The notes under the pieces are model-generated. The model saw only the letters and a list, made by a program, of their open reading frames with translations, was not told the DNA's origin and made no database searches. The position numbers and the translations under genes were made by a program. A DNA stretch of 64,000 nucleotides from Sinorhizobium sp. A49. Lineage in GTDB: Bacteria > Pseudomonadota > Alphaproteobacteria > Rhizobiales > Rhizobiaceae. Shown piece by piece: positions 8,811 to 17,955 of this stretch. The stretch's first letter is position 1, and every line of letters starts with the position of its first letter. The stretch spans positions 40,959 to 104,958 of the forward strand of contig NZ_MUNW01000031.1 of NCBI RefSeq assembly GCF_002002725.1. Reading direction: 5' to 3'.

Positions 8811-10002
8811 GCGATCGCGTTCGACGATCCAGGATCAGCAACACTGGCGCGATCAGGGCAATGCCGGCAAAGATCGTGAAAGCCTCGAGGTAGCGGGCGC
8901 CTTCGGCGGCCGCGATGTGTAACGAAGCCGGTCCGAGACCCGCGCCAAACGTCAAAGCCATGTAATTGATGCCGAAGAGCTTGCCAAAGCTTCGCATTCC
9001 GAAGCGTTTCGCCAGCAGATAGCCGATCGCGTCGCCCTCCGCTCCGGTGGCGAGGCCGAAAAAGACGGCACTGACATAGACCGGGATCAGGCCCTCGGAA
9101 TTCAACAGAATAAGATGGCCTACAACGGGCGACAGAAAGGCCAGGCTGGTCAATGGGACCGGGGGAAATCGATCAAGCAAGGCCCCGAATCCGAGACGCA
9201 TGACAATGAAGGACAAACCCACAAAACTCATGACCAATGCCGCCGTTGCCGGATCGGCTCCGCGATCCGCCAGCACGACGGGAAGCGAGATCGACCCGGC
9301 CGCAGCAGCGAAGTAGTTGAGAAAAAATGCGCCCAGCATCAGCCAGAAGCTTGCTGTCTCCGCCGCCTGGGGAACAGTGCAGCCCTCGATCTCCGCGCGA
9401 TCGACCTTCTGAACGACGGGTGGATCACGAATAACGAAAAGTGCGACCGGAAGCGTAATTGCCATCGCCGCCAGGCCGGCCGCGATGAAGGCAAAGCGCC
9501 AGCCCCACTCGCTTATCAGAAACGCAAGGATCGGAGGAACCGTCGCGATTCCAAGCCCGACGAAGGAAAGCATGACACCCAATGCTAGGCCGCGCCGGGC
9601 GGTGAACCATCCGACCACCACATAGGTATATGGCACACCGGTCTGTGCGGCGCCCAAGAGGCTTGCCACGACCACTGCCACGATAAAGGCGGTGAGGTTC
9701 TGCGACACGATCCCGATGCCAATCAGGCCGAGCGCCATCAACACGGATGAAAAGGTGAGCACCCGGCGCGGGCCGAAGCGATCCGTCAGGGCCCCCACCA
9801 CCGGCGACATAAGGCCATTTACGATGGCTATCGGTGCGACGACCGCAGCAACAACGGTCCGGTCCCAGCGCGTGTCCTCCGTGATTGGCACAATGAAAAC
9901 GCTGAAGCCGTAGATCAGCACGATGCCGATGCTCAGATACATCCCCGCGCCGGAACCCAGCACGATCGCAATCCGTCTCGTCCGCCCCGCCGTCGTGTCC
10001 AT
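8794..10002 (-). CDS. MFS transporter (oxalate/monocarboxylate-type)
   Basis: A 402-residue major facilitator with about twelve membrane segments. The MFS loop signature appears as GALTDRFGPRRVL after helix 2, with a second copy-like GALLDRFPPVPL in the C-terminal half. The pattern (IYGFSVFIVPITEDTRW, AQTGVPYTYVVVGWFTARRGLALG) is that of the OFA/monocarboxylate-type family, so an organic acid is a likely substrate. I place the start at ATG 10000-10002, behind GCAGAGGA; an upstream in-frame extension adds 21 residues of non-membrane sequence. It is convergent with the regulator at 5907 and divergent from the VOC gene at 10188, whose product or pathway it may supply. Confidence 0.88.
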   Translation of the reverse strand: MDTTAGRTRRIAIVLGSGAGMYLSIGIVLIYGFSVFIVPITEDTRWDRTVVAAVVAPIAIVNGLMSPVVGALTDRFGPRRVLTFSSVLMALGLIGIGIVSQNLTAFIVAVVVASLLGAAQTGVPYTYVVVGWFTARRGLALGVMLSFVGLGIATVPPILAFLISEWGWRFAFIAAGLAAMAITLPVALFVIRDPPVVQKVDRAEIEGCTVPQAAETASFWLMLGAFFLNYFAAAAGSISLPVVLADRGADPATAALVMSFVGLSFIVMRLGFGALLDRFPPVPLTSLAFLSPVVGHLILLNSEGLIPVYVSAVFFGLATGAEGDAIGYLLAKRFGMRSFGKLFGINYMALTFGAGLGPASLHIAAAEGARYLEAFTIFAGIALIAPVLLILDRRTRSLTAQD

Positions 10003-10187
10003 ATCCTCTGCGAGCCCTTGTTGGCGCCGTTCCCCGGAGGCCGCAGTCCCCTCACAACAAGACACCGGATCGTCGGCATCGTGTTAACCGGATCACTGCT
10101 CGGTTCACTAAATTTCCCCGATATTAACCAGCCTAGCAAGCGCAGCTGCATTAGAATTTGCGCATTCACGAGCAACGGGAGGCAACG

Positions 10188-11042
10188 ATGTCGCACGAGC
10201 AAGAGATCTCTATCCAACCGCAAGACCCGGATCGTCGCGCCGTGATCTGTGCTGCCGGAACCGTTGCCCTCGGTGGAATTGCCGCCGCTCTTGCAGGCCA
10301 CGGAACAGCGTCCGCCCAGGATACGCCGGTCACAACCCGCGATCCGGGTTCGCTGGGTGCCCGGCTCCAGGGCGTTCAGCATTTCGGCCTCACTGTGCAG
10401 AACATGGAACGCGCGTACGAATTCTACACTGCAGTGCTCGGTGGCACAGAAGTCTTCCGCCACGGCGACTTCCAAGGCGACGCCGTCCAGAACACGCTGC
10501 TTGCAGATCAGGAAATCCTTGCCAATGAACTCGGTGTCAATCCCCGGACGATCGGCGTTCCGGATCTGAGGGGCGGCGCCCAACGCCTCGACGTCCGGTT
10601 CATCCAGTTCGATAACGTCGTGATCGAACTGCTTCAATATCGCGATGCCGACCAGCCGATGGGCGGCCCCAAGGCTTTCGCCGAGCCGCTGGAGCACATG
10701 AGTCCGGCTTTTCCGCGCATGATGCACATCTGCTTCTACGTTCGCGACGATGTCGACTTCAACCAGTTCATCGCCGATCTCGAAGCAGAATCCGCCAAGC
10801 GGGGCATGACACAGGTACGGGCAAACCGCATCATTCGCGTTTCGACGGAGGAGGAACGAAAGGCGACCCCCCTCAGCGCCAACACCAACAAGGTTACGGT
10901 TGCGCCCTCGGACGGCTGGGAGTTGATCTACTGCAAGGGCCCGGAGGGCGAACAGCTCGAATTCGTCAAGGCGCTCGGCCCGGTGAAAAAGCGGTTCGCG
11001 GATGCTCTGGCTGCGCATTTGCAACTTGCCAGCGCCAATTGA
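10188..11042 (+). CDS. Exported VOC (glyoxalase/dioxygenase-fold) protein
   Basis: A 284-residue protein with an N-terminal export signal containing Arg-Arg (residues 16-17), a hydrophobic run and ASAQD, followed by a vicinal-oxygen-chelate fold. VOC features are HFGLTVQNMERAYEFYTAVLGG at the start of the first module, an EL pair in VVIELLQYRD, HICFYVRD beginning the second module and GEQLEFVKALG at its end. These supply metal-binding His and Glu residues. Members include glyoxalases, extradiol dioxygenases and lyases; which reaction applies here is open. A GGGAGG ribosome site fixes the ATG at 10188. An exported ABM-domain protein follows 91 bp downstream, then an SDR and an aldo/keto reductase, so this heads a four-gene catabolic-looking operon. 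Confidence 0.85.
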   Translation: MSHEQEISIQPQDPDRRAVICAAGTVALGGIAAALAGHGTASAQDTPVTTRDPGSLGARLQGVQHFGLTVQNMERAYEFYTAVLGGTEVFRHGDFQGDAVQNTLLADQEILANELGVNPRTIGVPDLRGGAQRLDVRFIQFDNVVIELLQYRDADQPMGGPKAFAEPLEHMSPAFPRMMHICFYVRDDVDFNQFIADLEAESAKRGMTQVRANRIIRVSTEEERKATPLSANTNKVTVAPSDGWELIYCKGPEGEQLEFVKALGPVKKRFADALAAHLQLASAN

Positions 11043-11133
11043 AGGCAACCTGCAAGCACCGCCGGATTTGCCTGCGGGCAGCCGGCTGCGGCTGCCCCCA
11101 TCTCACCACGCAAGACGGAGAAGGAGAGACGAC

Positions 11134-11553
11134 ATGATGACAACGCTTAGGCTACAGACGTCAGCCATCCTGCTTGCAGGTTCGATATTCAATGCCGGCG
11201 GTGCTATGGCACAGGAAGGCCCGGGCCAAGGCTACGCTAAGATCGACAACGGAGCCTATTCAGTCGTTGCCGAGGTTCGCGCCAAGCCGGGCAAAGAGGC
11301 TGAACTGCGTGCCATTACGCTGCCACTCATCGAGCTCGTCCGCGGCGATCCAGCCAATCTTGTCTATTTTCTCCAGGAGAACCGCGAGACCCCCGGGCAC
11401 TTCATTTTCTACGAGATCTTCGCCAACGAAGCCGACTTCGAAGCTCACAACGCTATGCCCTATGTGCAGGAATGGTTTGCCAAGCTTCCGGATCTCGCCG
11501 ATGGCGGAGTGAAAGTGATGCGAATGGAAATCCTTGCGCCGACCGGCAAGTAG
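11134..11553 (+). CDS. Exported antibiotic-biosynthesis-monooxygenase (ABM) domain protein
   Basis: A 139-residue protein with a signal peptide (about 1-25, ending GGAMAQ) and a single ABM ferredoxin-like domain (YSVVAEVRAKPGKEAELR, then HFIFYEIFANEADFEAH). ABM domains form dimers that oxidise quinone-like or aromatic compounds without cofactors, or bind haem. Export is unusual for the family and matches the exported VOC protein encoded just upstream, which suggests a periplasmic step shared by the two. The ATG at 11134 follows AAGGAGAG. Confidence 0.85.
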   Translation: MMTTLRLQTSAILLAGSIFNAGGAMAQEGPGQGYAKIDNGAYSVVAEVRAKPGKEAELRAITLPLIELVRGDPANLVYFLQENRETPGHFIFYEIFANEADFEAHNAMPYVQEWFAKLPDLADGGVKVMRMEILAPTGK

Positions 11554-11663
11554 GTCATGCCACCATGGTTGCATGGGGCTTGCGAAGGCCGCATTGCGGC
11601 TTCCAACATCGAATCTGACCACGTTTCCAAGGCTGTACCATCAAATCGGAAAGGAGTTGCGAC

Positions 11664-12383
11664 ATGAGACTTCAGGGCAAAGTTGCATTGGTTACAGGTG
11701 CCGCAGGCGGCATCGGTTTCGCCGTCGCGGAACTGTTCGATCGCGAGGGTGCCATCGTCGTCGCCACAGACGTCAAGCCGCCCGAAAAGCCGTATCCTGG
11801 GGCTATCGAAGCGATGACGCATGATGTTACCAGCGAAGAGCAATGGGCAACGATCGTTGCCGCGATCGTCAAGAAGCATGGGCGTCTTGACGTGCTGATA
11901 AACAATGCGGGGATTATCGCCTACGAGCCTTTGGACAAGCTGGAGATGAAGGAGTGGCTGAAGATGATCGCCGTCGACCAGACCGGAGTCTTCCTCGGCA
12001 TGCGGGAGGCAGTTCGCGTCATGCGCAAGCACCAGACCGGCTCGATCGTCAACATCTCGTCGATATGGGGCAGTGCGGCCGTTTCCGGTGCGCATTCCTA
12101 CCACGCCGCAAAAGGCGCTGTCCGCAACATGTCCAAGAACGCGGCCATGACGTACGTATCCGACGGAATCCGGGTCAACTCCGTGCATCCGGGCTTCATC
12201 CATACGCCGCTGACGGACGCGCAGGCACCCGACCTGAACGACGTTGTCATCGCGGCGACGCCCATGAAACGCGGCGGCAAGGCGATCGAGATCGCCTATG
12301 GCTGCCTTTTCCTTGCCTCCGACGAGGCCAGCTACATCACCGGCACCGAATTGAACATCGACGGTGGCTATCTCGCCCAGTAG
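11664..12383 (+). CDS. Short-chain dehydrogenase/reductase
   Basis: A 239-residue classical SDR. It has the TGAAGGIG nucleotide motif (11-18) with Asp36 following beta-2 (ATDVKPP), which favours NAD over NADP. NNAG ends near residue 83, the ISS strand carries the catalytic Ser, and the YHAAK active site holds Tyr146 and Lys150. The C-terminus ends in a standard LNIDGGYLAQ. It follows the ABM gene at 110 bp with its own AAGGAG site and precedes an aldo/keto reductase, so it probably oxidises an alcohol intermediate in the same pathway. A decayed copy of this gene lies at 32120-32370 on the other strand. Confidence 0.92.
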   Translation: MRLQGKVALVTGAAGGIGFAVAELFDREGAIVVATDVKPPEKPYPGAIEAMTHDVTSEEQWATIVAAIVKKHGRLDVLINNAGIIAYEPLDKLEMKEWLKMIAVDQTGVFLGMREAVRVMRKHQTGSIVNISSIWGSAAVSGAHSYHAAKGAVRNMSKNAAMTYVSDGIRVNSVHPGFIHTPLTDAQAPDLNDVVIAATPMKRGGKAIEIAYGCLFLASDEASYITGTELNIDGGYLAQ

Positions 12384-12566
12384 CGCTGGCGACGGGTGCA
12401 AGGCATAATCGGATCGGGCTTGTGTATCGTCGCGCAGCGTTCGGCGCGACCGACAACATCGGGATCCCTGGACGCCTACCGATCTCGGGTTTGCCCATTA
12501 TCTTTTGCCATGGACCTCGGTACTGAATCCGCGGTCAGGATCAAAAACCAGCAAAGGATCGAAACG

Positions 12567-13580
12567 ATGACTCTCAAAGATATATTACCAAGTGAGCTCG
12601 GATTCGGCGCGGCTCCGCTGGGCAACATGTTCCGCAACATTCCGGAACCGGAAGCGCTCGCGACCGTAGAAGCAGCCTGGAATGACGGTATCCGATATTT
12701 CGACAATGCACCCTTTTATGGGGCTGGCCTGGCGGAACTGCGCATGGGTGAAGTGCTTGCCGGAAAACCCCGCGATGAGTTCGCCATCAGCACCAAGGTC
12801 GGCCGAATAATCCTTGACGAGATCGAGGATGTCACCGCGCGTGATCTTGGCGAGAAGGGAGACGTCTTCAAGTACGGCCGTCCCAATAGGATCGTCAACG
12901 ACTATTCGGCAGACGCGACGCTGCGTTCGATCGAGGACAGCCTCAAGCGGCTGAAGACCGATCGTATCGAGATCGCCTTCGTCCACGACGTCGCCCAGGA
13001 TTTCTACGGTGACGAATGGCTCGACGTCTTTGAAACCGCCAGAAAGGGGGCTTTCAAGGCGCTCGATCGGCTGCGCGACGAAGGCGTGATCAAGGCCTGG
13101 GGTCTCGGCGTCAATCGCGTCGAGCCGATCGAATTGCTGTTGGCGCTTGAGGAGCCGCGACCCAACGGATTCCTGCTTGCAGGTCGATACACCCTACTTG
13201 ATCACGACCGCGCGCTGCAGCGGGTAATCCCCACCGTTGCAGAACGCGGTTTGGGCATAGTCGTCGGCGGCCCATACAGCTCCGGCGCGTTGGTCGGCGG
13301 TCCGAACTTCGAGTATGCGCCGGCAACGCCGGCAATCCTCGACAAAGTTGCGCGGATCAAGGCAATCGCAGAACGCCATGGGGTCAGCATGAAGGCGGCT
13401 GGCCTGCAGTTTTCGCTCGCCAACCCGGCAGTGACTGCCGTTATCCCCGGAGCGAGCCAGCCGAGCCGACTTGCTGAGGACCGTGCCGCGCTCGAGGAAC
13501 GCGTGCCTGCCGACTTCTGGCGTGGACTGCGCGAGGCTGGATTAGTCAATCCTGGGGCTCCGTTGCCGATCGACGACTGA
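12567..13580 (+). CDS. Aldo/keto reductase (D-threo-aldose 1-dehydrogenase-like)
   Basis: A 337-residue aldo/keto reductase. The catalytic tetrad is visible: Asp46 (YFDNAPFYG), Tyr51, Lys77 (ISTKVGR) and the His of FVHD. The order of motifs and the long GEKGDVFKYGRPNRIVNDYSAD insertion match the L-fucose/D-threo-aldose dehydrogenase branch, which oxidises sugars to lactones with NAD(P). The ATG at 12567 is chosen by comparison with the family; a 57-codon upstream extension has no family similarity. It is the last gene of the 10.2-13.6 kb operon. Confidence 0.88.
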   Translation: MTLKDILPSELGFGAAPLGNMFRNIPEPEALATVEAAWNDGIRYFDNAPFYGAGLAELRMGEVLAGKPRDEFAISTKVGRIILDEIEDVTARDLGEKGDVFKYGRPNRIVNDYSADATLRSIEDSLKRLKTDRIEIAFVHDVAQDFYGDEWLDVFETARKGAFKALDRLRDEGVIKAWGLGVNRVEPIELLLALEEPRPNGFLLAGRYTLLDHDRALQRVIPTVAERGLGIVVGGPYSSGALVGGPNFEYAPATPAILDKVARIKAIAERHGVSMKAAGLQFSLANPAVTAVIPGASQPSRLAEDRAALEERVPADFWRGLREAGLVNPGAPLPIDD

Positions 13581-14044
13581 ACAAAGCCGTTCCATCGAAT
13601 GCCTCGCTCGTGCGGGCGGGCCCCTGGTGCGCCGGATTGCCGCCAGAAACGCGTCATACGCGGCACCGCGAAGCCGAGTTTCGGAGGATTGCTCGATCAT
13701 CGCTCAACAAGCGACACCAGTTTTCCCGAGACTTAACTTCAATTAACAGTGTTGTTCGCCCCCATGACATTAAGCTCTGACAGGAAGTGCGCTGGTGATG
13801 TCATGTCTGGATGGCGCCCGCTTGGCAATGTGATCTTGGATGATGATTGAGCTTTGCGGGTCGGGTGCAGTCATGTCTCCGGCCTGTCTGTGCGGTACGA
13901 TACGACCGCCGGCCCCGATGTTGTCCGCTTGAGCCGATCCCTATCAGGTTATCGCGCTGTTATGCGCAAGACATCACCTCGGGTTCTTCGGTTCGTGCGG
14001 TCCATTCCGCTGTCGCTGTCACATCATATCATCGTCACTCCGCC
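13581..14044. other. 464-bp region left of the IS remnants
   Basis: No gene is recognisable. Plus-strand frames running through here into 14.4 kb are antisense to transposase remnants. The right end joins the IS110 fragment exactly where its similarity stops, so the boundary is probably a deletion or insertion junction. Confidence 0.4.
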
Positions 14045-14290
14045 AACTGTTTTGTAGCTGGGCGGGATCAGCCGGGCGTCATGGCCAGCTTGCAACAGCA
14101 TTCGCGCCCAGTGATGGGCAGTCGCGCAGGCTTCCATGCCGATCAGGCAAGGGGCAAGCTGCTCGAAGAAGGGTTGCATCTGGCTGCGCCGCAACGACTT
14201 GCGCAGCACGACATGCCCATCCGCGTCGACCCCGTGAACCTGGAAAACATTCTTTGCGACATCAAGGCCGATCGTCGTAATCTCTCCCAT
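14045..14290 (-). mobile_element. IS110-family transposase, 5' fragment
   Basis: About 82 codons from an ATG at 14288-14290 give the N-terminal end of an IS110-type transposase: IGLDVAKNVFQVHGVD carries the first Asp of the DEDD (RuvC-like) site and GMEACATAHHWAR its acidic residue. After RLIPPSY the similarity stops and an unrelated tail reaches a stop codon at 14024. The rest of the catalytic domain and the whole C-terminal serine-containing domain are missing, so the element is dead. Confidence 0.85.
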
Positions 14291-14410
14291 GGTGGGTGGC
14301 TTCTCTCAAGGTTTGCAACAACCTATTCTGGCACACTCGATGCCGTCGGAGGGCGCCATCCACCACATCAGGTTAAATCCGCCAGAGAGCACGTTTGCGA
14401 GATGCCTGAA

Positions 14411-14932
14411 TCAGGCTGCTGCGCCGGTAACGGCCTTCCAATGCGCAATCGCCCTGAGGCGATGCAGATGGAGGGCCATGGCTGAGTGTTTCGAGTGAGG
14501 CGGAACGAAGAGATTTCGGACCGCCGAAAAGACGGACAGGAATCTTTGCAACCCGCCCGGCGACCGAAATCCCTGCATGGCCCGCTCTCGTTTTCGCAAA
14601 GGCAGATGCGAGTTCACGGCGCGATTGTTCAGGCCCTTATGCGATCGATGCTCGACTGTCGGCATGACCTGACGTCGTGCCGCACCATAGGAGCGAAGCT
14701 TGTCAGTGACGATGCGCTTTGGAAGGCATCCCTGCTTTTTCATCAACCGGACCAAGAGACGCTTGGCAGCCTTGGTGTTACGTCGGCTCTGGACGATCTC
14801 GTCGAGCACGTAGCCGTCCTGATCGACCGCGCGCCACAGCCAGTGCTTTCTCCCGCCAATCGTCACGACCACTTCGTCGAGATGCCATGGGGTTCTACAC
14901 GCGAATATTCGCTCACCGCCCTTCATAGGCAT
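14411..14932 (-). mobile_element. IS6-family transposase, 3' fragment
   Basis: The catalytic half of an IS6/IS26-type DDE transposase: WHLDEVVVTIGGRKHWLWRA (first Asp), IVTDKLRSYGAA (second Asp), then HKGLNNRAVNSHLPLRKRE and RFLSVFSAVRNLF with the usual C-terminal order. The N-terminal helix-turn-helix region is absent, so it is a truncated, inactive copy. A short N-terminal IS6 piece lies at 42902-43006; the two are halves of related but separate copies. Confidence 0.85.
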
Positions 14933-15602
14933 TCGCTTGGGCTAAAGGGAAGGCCGGTTTCGGAAGATCCGTCCTCGATGAGGAGTGACCGAAATGGAGG
15001 CGCGTTTCGGTCGTGCCGCTAATGCCAAATCGGTCGGCATGTCTGGGGCCCACAGCCGGCCGTACGCTGCTTGGAGGCGCAACACGAAAACTGGACACAT
15101 AGCCGCCTGATGCCAAGGTCGGAAATTGGCACCAAAAACGACCTTTAGCTCCGGTGCTCTCGACGCCGGTAGGGGTGGAATGCGGAAATTCGCAGCGAAG
15201 ATGCTGGATGGCTGCTTTGCGCCAACAGACGGACCGGTCGAATAAATTCCTCGGTCTGATCGCAGTCTCTGCGGTTCCACTTGGCTTACAAGCCGGGGAT
15301 GCGCCGTCAAGTAAGTTCGGTCGCATATTGCGCTCATACATTGACTGAACTGAGTCGATGCAAGACGCCCCAGCACGGGCGCCCCGGGTCGTCCTCGCTA
15401 CAAAGGTCGGCCTTCCTCACTTTGTGGTGATGATTGTTGTTGAGCGGCAGCATTCGTGCTCTACGGAGCTTAAGCCTATGCTGCGATACACCGCACGTTT
15501 GATCTTCTTCTCCAGGCGGTTGATCTGACCTTTTTCCTCGCCCTTGCCCCGGGTAATTCGGGGGCGCCGATGTCAAATGCAACACCCATGGTGCCGCCGG
15601 CC
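14933..15602. other. 670-bp gene-free stretch next to IS6 remnant
   Basis: Overlapping minus-strand frames of 142-144 codons (14913-15376) have neither a ribosome site nor a recognisable domain. I see no IS end here and no identifiable gene. Confidence 0.4.
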
Positions 15603-15902
15603 CTATCTGACCTCTACTGCCTCCAGCACCCAGGCCGTTCGCTCGGCCAGTTCGGGAACCTTGGCCAGATAGGCCTGATAATGGGGCGTCATTCGATGCG
15701 CCTCGACTGCGGCGGCGTCCAGGTAGAGCTCATCGAGTACGTAGCGCTCGCTATGTGCCCGGTCGCGCCAGACATCCCAGCGCAAATTTCCGGGTTCGGC
15801 CCGGCAAAGCGGTGCCATGCCAATGAGCAATGCTCTTAGCTCGGCGGTCTTCCCGAGATGAGCAGTCAGGATGGCAGTAATCTTGGTCGGCGATTTCGTC
15901 AT
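15603..15902 (-). CDS. Cytoplasmic ABM-domain (putative quinol monooxygenase) protein
   Basis: A 99-residue single-domain ABM protein (KITAILTAHLGKTAELRALL, CRAEPGNLRWDVWRD, RYVLDELYLDAAAVEAHR), similar to YgiN-type quinol monooxygenases. No signal peptide is present. The ATG at 15900-15902 has a CAGGAG site upstream; the frame extends further but without a start signal. Downstream of the PfpI-like and hydrolase genes on the same strand, it probably belongs to the same stress or detoxification cluster. Confidence 0.82.
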   Translation of the reverse strand: MTKSPTKITAILTAHLGKTAELRALLIGMAPLCRAEPGNLRWDVWRDRAHSERYVLDELYLDAAAVEAHRMTPHYQAYLAKVPELAERTAWVLEAVEVR

Positions 15903-16018
15903 ACGGACGACTCCTGATGGAATGCAGGGGGCTGACACAATAGGACGAGCGATGCTGCGGTCAGAATAACGCGATAGGTGGCACGCCAGCACGTTTCCAT
16001 GCCGCGTATTCCATCAAA

Positions 16019-16819
16019 TCACCCCGAAACCGCCACACGGTTGAGGGCCTCGACCAGTTTCGCTGCAAGGGGATGATCCGATCGCGGGTTCTGGCCGGTG
16101 ATTAGCTCGCGGTCCTCTATAACATGGGGGGAGAAGTCGACCGGATTCGTCGTGACCTCGCCACCGGCCATACCCAATGCATCGGGCATCGCGAAATAGA
16201 GCTTGCCGTGAAGGACCTGCTCCTCGATTGGTTTCTCCTCGCTCCCAGAGAAGACCGTCATCTTGTAGCCCGCATACTGCCAACCCTTGGCGAGTTCAGA
16301 TGCCTCGGAGGAGTCGCCGGCAATCAATGCAGCCCGATACTCCTTTGCGCGCGGCAATGCGGCGAGAGAGGCTATGGGGCCGTGGCAGAGGAAGGCCGTC
16401 GGCTTCTGGCGAGAGTGAAAGTGGCGCAAGATCTCCCCGAGGTTGGCGTCCTGCATAAGATCGACCACCGGGGCTTGCCCCCCTGGCACGAAGATGCCTG
16501 AATAGTCATCGAGAGCGCCTTCTAATACCGATCGTAACGTCCTAACGTCGTTCATTCCCGGATGGTCGTCGAAGAAGGCGCGTCCGCGTCTATAGGCCTC
16601 TTCGTTGTCGTCGAAATGCTGCGCCACGTCGGACACGGGGTCTATGTAGGGTTTTGTGCCGTTGGGAGTGGCCAACACGATCTCGTATCCCGCGTCAACA
16701 AGCGCCATGGCTGGCACCACCGTTTCGTTGAGGTATTGTCCGGTTGGACCGGTTCCGCCGCCCTGAATTTCAATCCGGGTAGCGTTTGACCCCACGACAA
16801 GAACTTTTCCCTTGCTCAT
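16019..16819 (-). CDS. DJ-1/PfpI-family class I glutamine-amidotransferase-like protein
   Basis: A 266-residue DJ-1/PfpI superfamily protein. The nucleophile elbow is FLCHGPIA, with the reactive Cys near residue 144. The N-terminal TGQYLNETVVPAMALVDAGYEIVLATPNG and the GIFVPGGQAPVVDL segment match the Hsp31/glyoxalase III-like branch. Members degrade methylglyoxal or act as chaperones or deglycases. It lies 117 bp from the ABM gene downstream and 116 bp from the exported hydrolase upstream, all on the minus strand. Confidence 0.88.
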   Translation of the reverse strand: MSKGKVLVVGSNATRIEIQGGGTGPTGQYLNETVVPAMALVDAGYEIVLATPNGTKPYIDPVSDVAQHFDDNEEAYRRGRAFFDDHPGMNDVRTLRSVLEGALDDYSGIFVPGGQAPVVDLMQDANLGEILRHFHSRQKPTAFLCHGPIASLAALPRAKEYRAALIAGDSSEASELAKGWQYAGYKMTVFSGSEEKPIEEQVLHGKLYFAMPDALGMAGGEVTTNPVDFSPHVIEDRELITGQNPRSDHPLAAKLVEALNRVAVSG

Positions 16820-16934
16820 AGTCTGCTCCTCACGTGATGAAGTGAATTGGGACGGCGCAGTCCTGTCAAACTACGATATCGGACACTACGAAGAGTTACT
16901 CCCAGCGGAGAGGGACGCGCCGGTCCTGCTCCGT

Positions 16935-17690
16935 CTATTGGGCCGCTTTCACAATGATCTCCGCAACGTCTTCGGGATGTGACAGCATTGCGACATGGCC
17001 GGACGGCACTTCGACCATCTTTGCGTTCGCGGTCTTCACCTGGTCCCTCTGCAAAGCGGGGGAAATGATCCGATCGTCCGACGCCACAACCATGAAGGAT
17101 GGTTTGTCGCGCCAGGCGGGATGTTTGACGGGCGCGGTGGTGGCGCGCACGTGGAACCGACCTTGCACGACCGCAACAAGCTCCTTTTCCTCGGGGGACA
17201 GGCCTGCCGCGAAGTACTTCGAAATGCCATCGTCGGTAATTTTGAGGTACCCGTCCTCATCCTTGACGTACGTCGTGCGGCTTTCCTGATCCGGATACTT
17301 GGAAGCAACATCGACCAGCGATTGCCCAGCATCAGGAGCGTAGGCAGCCACATAGACCAATGATTTGACCTTCGGGTCACCACCCGCTTCCGTGATGACG
17401 ACGCCGCCCCACGAATGACCGACGAGCACGACGGGGCCTTCGGCATCGCGGATCGCGCGCTTGGTGAATGCCACGTCGCCCTCAAGGGACTCCAACGGAT
17501 TCTGGACGGCGATCACTTTCAACCCTGCATCCTGCAAGAGTGGAATGACCTTCTGCCAAGATGATCCGTCAGCGAACGCGCCGTGAACAAGTACCACGGT
17601 CCTAGCTTGGGGATCGGCTGCAATTGCGAAAGAGCAGGAGGATGCGAGAGCAACCACGACGGAACAGAAAGCTGGAAGGATTCGGGACAT
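16935..17690 (-). CDS. Exported alpha/beta hydrolase
   Basis: A 251-residue hydrolase with a Sec signal peptide (about residues 1-24, ending FAIA). It has the oxyanion motif VLVHGAFADGSSW, the nucleophile elbow GHSWGG, and a C-terminal VPSGHVAMLSHPEDVAE that holds the catalytic His. This is the EstC/salicylate-esterase-like branch with small ester substrates. The ATG at 17688-17690 follows a GGAGGG site; an upstream extension of 37 residues spoils the signal peptide. It is the first gene of a three-gene minus-strand cluster with the PfpI and ABM genes. Confidence 0.88.
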   Translation of the reverse strand: MSRILPAFCSVVVALASSCSFAIAADPQARTVVLVHGAFADGSSWQKVIPLLQDAGLKVIAVQNPLESLEGDVAFTKRAIRDAEGPVVLVGHSWGGVVITEAGGDPKVKSLVYVAAYAPDAGQSLVDVASKYPDQESRTTYVKDEDGYLKITDDGISKYFAAGLSPEEKELVAVVQGRFHVRATTAPVKHPAWRDKPSFMVVASDDRIISPALQRDQVKTANAKMVEVPSGHVAMLSHPEDVAEIIVKAAQ

Positions 17691-17955
17691 GCTTTGCCCT
17701 CCGATGAACGATCCCCGTATATTCATCCGGCTAAGCCTCCCAAGCACGTTAATTGTCGCTAAATTCCGCGATTGTGGCGTGGTCGGCGACTTTACATCCA
17801 AGTGCTATCCGGTTTTCTGTCCAGAGCCATTCGTCCCGGAAACGCCGGTCTATGGAACGTCGGAAAGATTCCTCGGGCAATACTCGCCAGTCCATTGCCC
17901 ACTGCGGATTGGGGACAGCCCTTCAGCGCCTCGACCTTCGCAGTTGTGAGCAGGC

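Noticed and set aside
13847..14485. 212-codon plus-strand frame
   Set aside because: Antisense to the IS110 and IS6 remnants; no domain of its own.
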